IMG/VR virus record: IMGVR_UViG_3300033148_005265
Span: 1 to 40,383 of that record
Reading direction: 5' to 3' (one strand)
DNA length: 40,383 bases
From: a virus
How positions within the stretch are numbered: the stretch's first letter is position 1; each line of letters begins with the position of its first letter. The notes under the pieces were generated by a model. That model was given only the letters and a program-made list of their open reading frames with translations. It was not told the DNA's origin and did no database searches. Shown here piece by piece: positions 20,899-28,920 of this stretch. Both the position numbers and the translations under genes were made by a program.

Positions 20899-23853
20899 AT
20901 GAACAAACACAACAAATTAGGCGTAGCACTCCTAGCTGCTCTTGCGTTCATACTACTTATTATTTACCCAAAAGTATCCTGGGGTGAAGATCTATACGGG
21001 AAAGCAGACTGGTCAAAACGAGATGCCTTTCCGCAAGATGGTAAGTGTTTAGATTTTACTGGTGGTGCGCCTTATGGGGACATGCTTGGTGGTTCAGGCG
21101 ATTTTGAAGGACCATGGACAGGTGCCGAGGGTGGGTGTACGAACTGTCCTACTGATTGGACGTGTGCGTGTACCCCAAATTCAGATATAGACCGAGAAGG
21201 ATTGACTGATGTAATTGTAGACGGAGACATGGAAGCCGCTGGGACTGCTGCGTACACCGCTGGAGCAAGTGCAACACTTACTAAATCTACGGCTAAGCCA
21301 CATAGTGGATCGCAAGCTTTACGCATCGCATACAATGGTACAAGCAACCCATATGCGCTTCAGACCATACTAACTAATGGCGTGAGCTACCGTGTTACTG
21401 GTTGGGCAAGAGGCGATGGGACGCGTGTGCCCGTATTATATCAGGTAATTGGTGGGGCATACTGGACTGGAACAAGCGCAACCACATGGCAATATTTTGA
21501 TTTGGAGGTTGTTGCATCAGATAATATTTTCTATATGTTTACTGTAACTCCCGTAGCTGGATGGGTCGAATTTGATGATGTGCAGGTTCTAGAGATTCGG
21601 CCTAATGTTTACAAGGGCAACGTTGCTGTACAGTTCTCGATAGACGCAGCAGTTAATAATGTACTTTTGGACAGCCCAGCACTTTCACTTGAACAAAATA
21701 CTGCATACCAACTTACACATGTGGCTAAGGGCTCTGCCGCTGGGGACGATTTTTACATTATTGTAGATTGCAATGCGGGTGCTGCAGCAAGATACTATGT
21801 TGCTGCTACTGATTCTTGGCAAGCAGGATTTGCAGGGACCGTATACTACTCAAACATTGGGACCACTTGGATAACACGAACTGTATACATAAAAACTGCC
21901 GTCGATGATTATTCTAACTGCACACTTAGATTTGTTAGGTCTACTGCATCTCAGATTTTTTACCTTGATGATGTGCAGATCAAGAAGCTGCGCCGCACAG
22001 GTCCGGTGTTCAGCACGCAAGAGCAGATGACCTACGAATTAGACGCCGACCCGACTTGGAATTGCGATAGATTAATTGGTTGCTCAATGGCGTTCGATGG
22101 TACTGTTGATTTTGTAGAACGGGACGATGATGGAACATTTGACCCAGTAAACAATAGTGGAAGTTTTAGTGTTGGGGTGAGACTTAAAACTAAAGACGTA
22201 ACACAAGCAAACCAGTGGGTTTTTACAAAAGGAACCGATTGGTATTTGCATCTATCAAGCGGTAATGATGTTGCGTTAAACTGGACAGATGCTACTGGTA
22301 CTGGGGATGCTGTAAGCGTAGGAAACTTTATATCAGATAATGAATGGTTTTCAGCGGCTGCTTCGTATGGCTTTAATGGCGATACAACATCTAATGCAAC
22401 CATGCGAGCCAATAACGAAGTAGAAGGGTCTATCGTTGATGGTGAAGGTCCAGTTAGAAATAACGCATACCCACTAGGGGTTGGGGCTAGAGCAGATAAT
22501 TCTAGTAATGAACTTTATGGCTCGGTTGCACTAGCTTGTTATTGGAATAGAGAATTAGCAGCGTTAGAGCGTAACCAGTTCAACAATCCATTTTTCGGCA
22601 ATACCACGTTGGGCGATGGCTTCAGTGTTGACTTCTGTTCACAGTCAGCGACCCATGCGGTTTGCTCGCCTCAGACGTGTGTTGAGTGGAGTAGGCATAG
22701 TTGCTGGCCTGATCAGAATTATCTGCCAGAGTTTGGGCAGTACACTGAGCTTTTGGAAAACAATAGTTTTGAGACTTACACTGGAACACAGGGTAACCCT
22801 ACATTCGATGATATGTCAGTTCAGATTTGCAATTCTGGAGACGGAACTTGTTTCATTACTGCTCATTATAGTGATTCAAAATATGGCGATGTATCTGTAA
22901 AAATGGAAAAGACAGGAACTACGTCCACCGGATACATTAGATCTGCATGTCAAACAACTGGAATTGGGAATGATGTATATGGATATTTTGCGATAAAAGT
23001 TTTGAGCGGAAACCCATATATGGCAGTTCGAATGCAGCAATTTGACAATGCAAATTGCACAGCAGCGTTAGCAACTACAAATTTATCTTTCGGTGTAACC
23101 ACTAACCACAGTTGGAAAGACTATGGTGGGTTATTTGCAGCAGGCTTATGGAATGGATCAACATCTAGTTATAACATAGAAGTTGTTTTGAAAAATACAA
23201 CTGTTGGTCCTGCTAGCGTACTAATAGATAATATGTCAGGAAAGGAAGCGAGCTACCACACCCCATGGGTTCACGCGCCTGCTGGTGGTGGTGCCGTAAC
23301 TTATGTAGCCAGAAGGTATGAGTTGCACAATCCATTACTGCAAGAAAATGGCGGGGTTGCTAATTGGGAAGGTGGGTTCTGTCTTGGTGGTTGGCTGTAT
23401 TCTGATTGGGATGGAACGAATACATCTTACCGTTATATCTTCAGTGCGCCCGGTGATGCTGGAAATGATAACCGCTGGTTCGTGACCACCTCGGCAAACG
23501 GACTTTGGGTTATACACGATGCGGCTGGCGTTTCTAAAAGCAGGGTGCTCGCGCTAGACGCTACCAATTGGTCCGCAGGTTGGAAGTATGTTGAAGCTTG
23601 CACCGATAACACCGGGACCAGAGCAGCCAGGCATTACAATTCTGCGAACGATACTTGGTACGATTGGTCTGGTGATTCGGGTGGTGGGACTGGGATCCAA
23701 GACGATGCTGACACGCGTTACCAGATTGGGAACTCTAGTGGTGGTAGTTGTGCTGATGCTTATTTCTGGAACAACAAGGTTGGACCCTACAAAGCAATCT
23801 GGCCCATGTACGGCTGGGGAAACGGTCGCCCCCCTTCAGCCCCGGTATACTAA
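20899..23853 (+). CDS. Large exported modular protein: CBM-like and LamG-like domains, paralog of the upstream gene
   Basis: This 984-aa protein starts directly after the previous stop (TAA then ATG). Its N-terminus has a hydrophobic core at ~8-24 and KVSWG, which may be cut after G29 or remain as an anchor. After a Cys cluster (GCTNC, TCAC) come a CBM-like domain at ~105-235 sharing VIVDGDMEA and YRVTGWARGDG with the upstream protein, another at ~237-365, a LamG-like domain at ~390-565 (AFDGTVDFVERDDDGTF), a third CBM-like part at ~630-765 and a final LamG-like domain at ~790-960. About 20 cysteines. Glycan binding at a cell surface is the likely role. The similarity to its neighbour shows duplication with later divergence. 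Confidence 0.68.
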   Translation: MNKHNKLGVALLAALAFILLIIYPKVSWGEDLYGKADWSKRDAFPQDGKCLDFTGGAPYGDMLGGSGDFEGPWTGAEGGCTNCPTDWTCACTPNSDIDREGLTDVIVDGDMEAAGTAAYTAGASATLTKSTAKPHSGSQALRIAYNGTSNPYALQTILTNGVSYRVTGWARGDGTRVPVLYQVIGGAYWTGTSATTWQYFDLEVVASDNIFYMFTVTPVAGWVEFDDVQVLEIRPNVYKGNVAVQFSIDAAVNNVLLDSPALSLEQNTAYQLTHVAKGSAAGDDFYIIVDCNAGAAARYYVAATDSWQAGFAGTVYYSNIGTTWITRTVYIKTAVDDYSNCTLRFVRSTASQIFYLDDVQIKKLRRTGPVFSTQEQMTYELDADPTWNCDRLIGCSMAFDGTVDFVERDDDGTFDPVNNSGSFSVGVRLKTKDVTQANQWVFTKGTDWYLHLSSGNDVALNWTDATGTGDAVSVGNFISDNEWFSAAASYGFNGDTTSNATMRANNEVEGSIVDGEGPVRNNAYPLGVGARADNSSNELYGSVALACYWNRELAALERNQFNNPFFGNTTLGDGFSVDFCSQSATHAVCSPQTCVEWSRHSCWPDQNYLPEFGQYTELLENNSFETYTGTQGNPTFDDMSVQICNSGDGTCFITAHYSDSKYGDVSVKMEKTGTTSTGYIRSACQTTGIGNDVYGYFAIKVLSGNPYMAVRMQQFDNANCTAALATTNLSFGVTTNHSWKDYGGLFAAGLWNGSTSSYNIEVVLKNTTVGPASVLIDNMSGKEASYHTPWVHAPAGGGAVTYVARRYELHNPLLQENGGVANWEGGFCLGGWLYSDWDGTNTSYRYIFSAPGDAGNDNRWFVTTSANGLWVIHDAAGVSKSRVLALDATNWSAGWKYVEACTDNTGTRAARHYNSANDTWYDWSGDSGGGTGIQDDADTRYQIGNSSGGSCADAYFWNNKVGPYKAIWPMYGWGNGRPPSAPVY

Positions 23854-23902
23854 TGAACGATAGTTTTGAAACGCTGGAGATGCCAGCCTACTAAGGTTTA
23901 CT

Positions 23903-24064
23903 ATGTCTGATACGCTAGAACTAACGTCCAAGGTCACCCAAGAACTAAAGTTCGATGGGGATTCGACCGATCGTCCTCAATCCACTGTAAACGAAACTTT
24001 AGAACTGGACTCCCCAGTTGTAGTACAATTGAAGTTGGTTTCAAAAGTGGACCAAGATAGCTGA
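23903..24064 (+). CDS. Small 53-aa protein
   Basis: This short frame (MSDTLELTSKVTQELKFDG...) fills the gap between the exported block and the tail module. It is polar with alternating Leu/Val strands and shows a loose internal repeat (TLELTSKV, ELKF, TLELDSPV, QLKLVSKV) that suggests a small beta-protein. AAGG lies seven bases before the ATG. It lacks a signal peptide, so the exported series ends before it. Function unknown. Coding is supported by position, ribosome site and the close spacing to the next gene (8 bp). Confidence 0.5.
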   Translation: MSDTLELTSKVTQELKFDGDSTDRPQSTVNETLELDSPVVVQLKLVSKVDQDS

Positions 24065-24072
24065 GCTAAACT

Positions 24073-24372
24073 ATGGCAAAATACTACGTAGGCGATGTCG
24101 GGACAGAGGTTCTTGTAGACACTACAATAGACATCTCATTAGCGTCCTCCCTCATACTGAAAGTCCGCAAGCCATCGGGTGCGTTAGTAGAGTGGACGGG
24201 CCTCCTAGGGCCAGCAAACGCGCTGGGAGAGTACACCACGATCCGCTACGTAGTTGTTGCTGACGATTGGGATGAAGGCGGGATTTGGAAGCTCCAGGCG
24301 TACGTGGTGACTTCACTTTGGACCGGGCGCGGGGAAACTGTCACCTTCAAACTGGAAGAGGATTTCAACTAA
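24073..24372 (+). CDS. Small beta-sandwich virion-type protein
   Basis: This 99-aa protein (MAKYYVGDVGTEVLVDTTIDIS ... LKVRKPSGALVEWTG ... WKLQAYV) resembles small Ig-like proteins often encoded among neck, tail and baseplate genes of tailed phages, related in pattern to the N-terminal domain of baseplate upper proteins. No enzymatic motif. It starts 8 bp after the previous stop and ends 3 bp before the next start. Its exact location in the particle cannot be assigned. Confidence 0.6.
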   Translation: MAKYYVGDVGTEVLVDTTIDISLASSLILKVRKPSGALVEWTGLLGPANALGEYTTIRYVVVADDWDEGGIWKLQAYVVTSLWTGRGETVTFKLEEDFN

Positions 24373-24375
24373 GCT

Positions 24376-25290
24376 ATGCCCTTCTGGACTAGGCCATATA
24401 AAACAAGGAGATCCACAAGGATCCTTAGTTTCGCAGTGCGGCAAAACTGGTCGCTACTGCAGGTTGGTGGTGAGGCGTGCTATCTGCTAAAGAGGAAAAC
24501 CAGGCTAAACTCCCCATTTCAAGTATCCGCGCGCCGGGTAAGCACACTAACGGAGACTGCTTCTAGTCATTCGTATAGCATAGACCCTGACACAGGCATG
24601 CTACGCTTTTGCTTGTGGTCGGCGGATACTGACCCCGTGGATAGGTACCCAGATATAGGGACGCTCACAGCGACTGTACAGGCCTCTGGTGGTACAACGG
24701 TTTGGGAGAGCACAGTAGACAAGTTTTCATTCATTGCTGACCGGGAAGAGTACACATTTGATATTTTTCAGGATGAGTTGGATTCAGCGGGGGATGAAAT
24801 CTCTGACGCGGTGTACGTGGTGTTTAACACTGCCCCATTTACAGCTGATAACTCGGTAATCTTTAGCTTTGGGAAGATCAATCCATTAGTAAACTTCGCA
24901 GCAATGCAACCTATCCGAGATAATCAGGAGGGTTATCAGCGAAGTTTGTACGGGTTTGACCAGTGGATTGATCCAAACGTAAAGATACGAAGTCGCGGGT
25001 TACCGAACTCATTTTTACTTGCGTTTCCAGGCATTAAGTCTGATTTTACTATTACCGAGGGGGGACTTTTGCGCGAAGTAAAGGGAGATTTTTGGACTGT
25101 TCCGCCCCCGTATAGCCCTGCGATCGTTGAACATGACGTGGTTGTGCGTAGTCACACAGGGCAGCGATTTCAGGTAGTTGATTATACACCGATTTATATT
25201 GAAAACATCTTAGCTTCCCAGCATTTTGATATGGTGGAACTAGACCCTAGAAGCTCCGTTTACAACGTTACGTACGACACCGGAGGATAG
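24376..25290 (+). CDS. Virion protein, probable neck / head-tail joining
   Basis: This 304-aa protein has a basic N-terminus (RPYKTRRSTRIL), a beta-rich central part and a C-terminal segment HDVVVRSHTGQRFQVVDYTPIYIENILASQHFDMVELDP, which reads like the C-terminus of neck or head-tail connector proteins in large myoviruses. It lies upstream of another completion-type gene and the sheath gene, which is where neck proteins are normally encoded. Its ATG follows the previous stop by 3 bp without a strong ribosome site. Assigned by pattern and synteny. Confidence 0.55.
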   Translation: MPFWTRPYKTRRSTRILSFAVRQNWSLLQVGGEACYLLKRKTRLNSPFQVSARRVSTLTETASSHSYSIDPDTGMLRFCLWSADTDPVDRYPDIGTLTATVQASGGTTVWESTVDKFSFIADREEYTFDIFQDELDSAGDEISDAVYVVFNTAPFTADNSVIFSFGKINPLVNFAAMQPIRDNQEGYQRSLYGFDQWIDPNVKIRSRGLPNSFLLAFPGIKSDFTITEGGLLREVKGDFWTVPPPYSPAIVEHDVVVRSHTGQRFQVVDYTPIYIENILASQHFDMVELDPRSSVYNVTYDTGG

Positions 25291-25292
25291 CA

Positions 25293-25916
25293 ATGGCGAT
25301 AACGATGTGGTATCGCGGTGTCCGCTATATGAAGGATTACCTGACGCGGTATCTAAACTACGTATTCATAGCTAATTCAAAAGGTTCCATTATATTTACG
25401 GATGGAACAAAGAGCATAAAGTTCTCCAAAACACCTGAATCTATTAAGCGTGCCTCTTGGGATTACCGTGTACTTCCCGCAGTCTTAGTCGGAAAAGCAA
25501 CTGGGAAAATGGAATACCTTACGTTCGCAAAAGATGTACTAAAGGGCGATCTGAATAAAGATAAAAACTATGATGGTGGTGGGTTTGATATAAAGGTTTC
25601 ATTGGAGGTACGCGCCACAACGATTGAGGAACGTGATAATTTGCTAGATATTACAGGGATTTACTTGGCACACCCAGATGCGAAAGATTACTTTTTGCGA
25701 CAAGGTATTCGGCTCCCAGATGCACCGACGATCGGTGGGGAGAAGGAAATACATGAGACAGCTATAGACTATCCGATCTATAGTACAGAGATGACATTAC
25801 GAATGATGAGTATGTGGGAAGAAGAACGGGATATGGAAGAACGTCTACTTGATATTTTGGTGGATCTAGAAGCATATTATGATTTAGATGAAACTGGGCG
25901 TATTGCTATTATCTGA
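25293..25916 (+). CDS. Probable tail completion / terminator-type protein
   Basis: This 207-aa protein is charged and mixed alpha/beta, with SIKRASWDYRVLPAVLVGKATG and a long helix EEERDMEERLLDILVDLEAYYDL at the C-terminus. It lies directly before the sheath gene, the position of tail terminator or neck genes (T4 gp15-type). GGAGG precedes the ATG, within the last codons of the preceding gene. No decisive motif is visible. Confidence 0.55.
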   Translation: MAITMWYRGVRYMKDYLTRYLNYVFIANSKGSIIFTDGTKSIKFSKTPESIKRASWDYRVLPAVLVGKATGKMEYLTFAKDVLKGDLNKDKNYDGGGFDIKVSLEVRATTIEERDNLLDITGIYLAHPDAKDYFLRQGIRLPDAPTIGGEKEIHETAIDYPIYSTEMTLRMMSMWEEERDMEERLLDILVDLEAYYDLDETGRIAII

Positions 25917-25937
25917 TTTGGAACGGAAGTTAAATTT

Positions 25938-25984
25938 GTGGCTAATATTTATGCTATCTTCGCAGAAGCGTTCGAGATAGCCAC
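25938..25984 (+). promoter_or_regulatory. Alternative stem-loops in the sheath gene leader
   Basis: In the 83-bp gap before the sheath gene, GCTATCT (25953-25959) can pair with AGATAGC (25975-25981), enclosing CGC-AGAA-GCG. Alternatively GTGGCTA (25938-25944) can pair with TAGCCAC (25978-25984). The two pairings share the same 3' strand and end a few bases before the TTGGAG ribosome site. No T-tract follows, so this is not a standard terminator. Confidence 0.4.
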
Positions 25985-25999
25985 TATTGGAGAAATTCC

Positions 26000-27364
26000 A
26001 TGGCGATAAGAGTTCCTGGGATTATTGTAAGAATCGTAAACGACACGGGAATCATTGCTCCCCCGCGCTTTCAGCGATATCCTGTATACATTGGCGAAGG
26101 TGACCCCTACCGTGAGCAGCAAGATGTTAGGCTTACGCGCGGAGCCGGTTCAGCGGAGAATCTTCCTACAGTTAGCACCGTTGACGCGATCGTAAGCGTT
26201 GGTGATTTGCCAGGTATTGCTAGTTATGTAGCGGGAACCGACTATAACTTGAATGGCAATACGGTTAACTGGAGTGGTGGGGGGGATGCACCTACTGCTG
26301 GGGATGCATACTACGTAACATTCACAGAAAATCGTCCAGCCAGCGCGTACGTGCCTATGCTGTACCTGAATGAGAACTTAGTTTATGCTGACCACGGAAA
26401 CCAGCTAAGAACAGATGGTACAATCAATGACGTATCCGTGGGCGCTGGCTTGGGGCTAAATGCAGGAGCAGCTGGCGTCATCGTAGCACAGCTAAACCTA
26501 AGTGCAGCAACCGACCCGGATAGTCCATCTGATTCAGAGTTAGAAACCGCATTCATCGCTATGCGAGATGAGCTAGACAAGATAACTGACGCAAAGCTTT
26601 TGCTTTGTCCGATGTCATCTGGCACGCTAAACACTACATCAGCGGCTAATATCTTCTTTAATCATGCGGTATTGGCCTCGCAGCCCGCACGCAAGCAGGA
26701 GCGTACAGTTCTTGCATCGCTTCCGCAGGCTACCACGTATCAGGCAGCTGCCACGTTCGCTATAAGCTACTCACACGAGCGGATGGTTGTCCCGTATACC
26801 CCTGGGGCAATAAGCCAAGTTGTTGGGTTTGATGGCACATACGACACTCGTTTTTACACAGCGGCTCTCGCGGGTATGCTTTGCTCGGGTGCGATCGGTC
26901 AGGAATTCTCTGACGAGATCGTTCCAAACGTATTGTTTACAGATAACTTCACCCCTGAAGAAGCTGATTACTTGGTTCAGCGTGGCGTATCGCCCGCCAA
27001 GATTAGTGGTGAAGTTGTTCGTAACATAATGTCGATTACGACTGACACGACAAATGCCCTTACAGAGGCACTTGGGGTACAGGACATCAAGGATTACGTA
27101 AAGAATTACTGGCGCATTGGTCTTTGGAATGTTTATCGGAATGCTCCGATTACTGTAACCCTCCCAAGCCAGGTTGAAGCTTCATCGGTTGGAATTCTTG
27201 ACTATCTGGTAAGTCAAGCGATCGTTGCTGAATATCGGTCGATCTCAGTAACACAGTCTAGCGTTGAGCCGAGACAACTAAACGTCACAGGCAAAATCAA
27301 ACCAGCGTTTGGACTACAGTGGATGGATGTGACGTTTACGTTCGTTCTTTCCTTCACAGGATAA
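26000..27364 (+). CDS. Tail sheath protein
   Basis: This 454-aa protein has the features of contractile tail sheaths: an N-terminal RVPGIIVRIVNDTG strand, a variable inserted beta-domain (PTVSTVDAIVSVGDL ... YNLNGNTVNWSGG), a central Rossmann-like part ending in LVQRGVSPAKISGEVVRNIMSITTDT, and a C-terminal domain with DIKDYVKNYWRIGLWNVYRN. The C-terminal strands of sheaths link neighbouring subunits. It lies directly before the tube gene, as in T4, P2 and most myoviruses, and establishes the contractile nature of the tail. TTGGAG precedes the ATG. It has only two cysteines, in contrast to the exported block. Confidence 0.88.
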   Translation: MAIRVPGIIVRIVNDTGIIAPPRFQRYPVYIGEGDPYREQQDVRLTRGAGSAENLPTVSTVDAIVSVGDLPGIASYVAGTDYNLNGNTVNWSGGGDAPTAGDAYYVTFTENRPASAYVPMLYLNENLVYADHGNQLRTDGTINDVSVGAGLGLNAGAAGVIVAQLNLSAATDPDSPSDSELETAFIAMRDELDKITDAKLLLCPMSSGTLNTTSAANIFFNHAVLASQPARKQERTVLASLPQATTYQAAATFAISYSHERMVVPYTPGAISQVVGFDGTYDTRFYTAALAGMLCSGAIGQEFSDEIVPNVLFTDNFTPEEADYLVQRGVSPAKISGEVVRNIMSITTDTTNALTEALGVQDIKDYVKNYWRIGLWNVYRNAPITVTLPSQVEASSVGILDYLVSQAIVAEYRSISVTQSSVEPRQLNVTGKIKPAFGLQWMDVTFTFVLSFTG

Positions 27365-27374
27365 GGAGTAGGAA

Positions 27375-27899
27375 ATGCCTTACCCATACGCGTCGCTTCC
27401 GAATACCCAGCATAGTGTATTTTATTCCTACGCTATTACTCTTCCGGGACGAGAGAAAGCTATTGGATCTTTTGAAAAGTTCTCGGCTAGTTTTACGCGT
27501 GCGCATGAGCGTATTCGTGAAGTATTCTTTAGTCGCGGCGCGCAGACGAAAGAAATCGTGTGGTCAACTACAGATATTCAGGTAAGCATTGACCACGTAG
27601 AGTTGTACACTGAGTCCGTATTACAGGCACTTGGGTTTCCGATTTATACCATTGAAGATCTGAACACCACGTTGGATATTCAAGAGTTCATGTTTATGCC
27701 GTCTACGCCCGGTTCGCCACAAGACGCACCGTCCCCGAACACCAATCACCGCATGATAACGTATAAAGATTGTGTTGCTACATCCGCGAGCAAGGACGTT
27801 AGCACTGGAACAGCTAGGATTGTTGAGTCCATGACGTTTGAGTGTCGGACAGTTATCGGAAGTGGTCTGCCTACACTCGTTGCGGTTGGGGGGGCATAG
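27375..27899 (+). CDS. Tail tube protein
   Basis: This 174-aa protein lies 10 bp after the sheath gene and has the size of contractile-tail tube subunits. Its pattern fits the tube fold: FEKFSASFTRAHERIREVFFSRGAQTKEIVWSTTDIQVSIDHVELYTESVLQALG contains the beta-hairpins and helix that form stacked hexamer rings. AAGGAG precedes the ATG. The assignment rests mainly on synteny (sheath, tube, chaperones, tape measure). Confidence 0.82.
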   Translation: MPYPYASLPNTQHSVFYSYAITLPGREKAIGSFEKFSASFTRAHERIREVFFSRGAQTKEIVWSTTDIQVSIDHVELYTESVLQALGFPIYTIEDLNTTLDIQEFMFMPSTPGSPQDAPSPNTNHRMITYKDCVATSASKDVSTGTARIVESMTFECRTVIGSGLPTLVAVGGA

Positions 27900-27931
27900 G
27901 AAATACTTAATCGAAACGAAAAGAGGATATG

Positions 27932-28435
27932 ATGACCCTTAAACCTGATGCTCCATCAGAAGTTGTAGAAGCTGCTCCACTAAGCCCTCCTTCGGAAGTT
28001 GTTCCAGAAACAGAGTTTTACCTGTTTGAACAGATTTTTACCTTGGGCTATGGCGAATCTGAACCTAAGGTAGTAGTCAAAGACGACGATAACGAATTGG
28101 TAGTGCGGTATAGAACCCTCACTCCAAACGAGATTCGTGACGTGGTTGAAGCTTCTCAGCGCTTTCAGTCCGTGAGCGCGCAGGTAATTACAGAAAAATT
28201 GGAAACCCTTGCGCGCGCAATCACTACGGTTAATAATGTACCACTAATATTAACGCAGGATGAACAGCAAGAATACTTTGAAAAACATCAGAAACACCCA
28301 TCATCGCTTACGATGGCTAGAATTATCTTGCATGATAAGGTTCGATCCATGAGTCTTATTGATCACTTATACGATGTATATATGGAGTTTGTAACTAAGG
28401 TTGGCGAAGACTTTGAAAATGCAAAAAAAAACTAG
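27932..28435 (+). CDS. Tail assembly chaperone, short form (gpG-like)
   Basis: This 167-aa protein lies between tube and tape measure genes, the standard place for the tail assembly chaperone. It is acidic (VVVKDDDNELVVRYRTLTPNEIRDVVEASQRF), with a helical C-terminus ending in ENAKKN. Its last codons are GCA AAA AAA AAC TAG, a slippery run from which the next frame stays open. The product probably binds the tape measure during tail assembly. I chose the second ATG (27932) because GAGG is five bases upstream; the ATG at 27929 leaves only two bases. Confidence 0.75.
   Translation: MTLKPDAPSEVVEAAPLSPPSEVVPETEFYLFEQIFTLGYGESEPKVVVKDDDNELVVRYRTLTPNEIRDVVEASQRFQSVSAQVITEKLETLARAITTVNNVPLILTQDEQQEYFEKHQKHPSSLTMARIILHDKVRSMSLIDHLYDVYMEFVTKVGEDFENAKKN
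28423..28432 (+). other. Programmed -1 ribosomal frameshift site
   Basis: The run AAAAAAAAC ends the short chaperone gene. Read in its frame it is A AAA AAC, a classic slippery heptamer (also A AAA AAA just before). The frame at -1 is open from here through 28917 (K-L-E-E-S-I-F-F-K-F-N-M), and it is the frame of the next gene. This mirrors the lambda G/GT arrangement. No clear stimulatory structure is identified. Confidence 0.78.
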
Positions 28436-28461
28436 AGGAGAGCATATTCTTCAAGTTTAAT

Positions 28462-28917
28462 ATGGAATTACTTCTCTACTTTAGGGTTTTACCTACCGAT
28501 CCCCGCTTTCAGGCCTTAAATATCTTTCAAAAATCTATGTTAGTATCTGGCATTGGTACACAATTTGATGCCAAGATGGCGCTTGGCAAGAATCTTTATG
28601 ATAAAGCACTACTGTTTACTAATCCAGAGTTGTGGATAAAGGAAAAAGAGCGGTCAGGTAAACTTCCGCCGAACAAGTACCAAAAAGTGAATTCAGAATT
28701 CAAAAAGATTCAAGCATATGGACGTGTAACTGGTAAAATGTTAGAAGATTCTGAAATTGCTAAAGCACTTGTCCGCATGTACGCTTTGCAGAAGGATATT
28801 AAACCAGAAGAAAGGGTTTTCTTGCAGGGAGATATTAATAATGTTCAGGAATCTAATCCAATGCAGGAATCTAATCCAATGCAGGAATTATGTGAGGACT
28901 CTGACGAGTTAGGATAA
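28462..28917 (+). CDS. Tail assembly chaperone, frameshift extension (gpT-like)
   Basis: As a separate frame, the ATG at 28462 gives 151 aa. However, the frame is open back to the slippery run at 28423-28432, so a -1 shift would give a fusion of ~329 aa with the upstream protein. The ATG at 28462 has no ribosome site at a normal distance (AGGAG is ~21 bases upstream), which favours the frameshift route. The sequence is helical and lysine-rich, ending in a tandem QESNPM repeat and an acidic tail. In lambda-like systems the fused T part contacts the tail tube protein. The function here is inferred from layout. Confidence 0.75.
   Translation: MELLLYFRVLPTDPRFQALNIFQKSMLVSGIGTQFDAKMALGKNLYDKALLFTNPELWIKEKERSGKLPPNKYQKVNSEFKKIQAYGRVTGKMLEDSEIAKALVRMYALQKDIKPEERVFLQGDINNVQESNPMQESNPMQELCEDSDELG
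28846..28888 (+). repeat. 18-bp tandem repeat in the gpT-like reading frame
   Basis: CAGGAATCTAATCCAATG is present at 28846-28863 and 28864-28881, with a partial third copy to 28888. It encodes QESNPM repeats and keeps the frame. Confidence 0.9.
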
Positions 28918-28920
28918 CCC

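Noticed and set aside
23854-23895. 13-codon frame MNDSFETLEMPAY after the 20899 gene
   Set aside because: Too short to support; no ribosome site independent of the preceding gene, no recognisable pattern.
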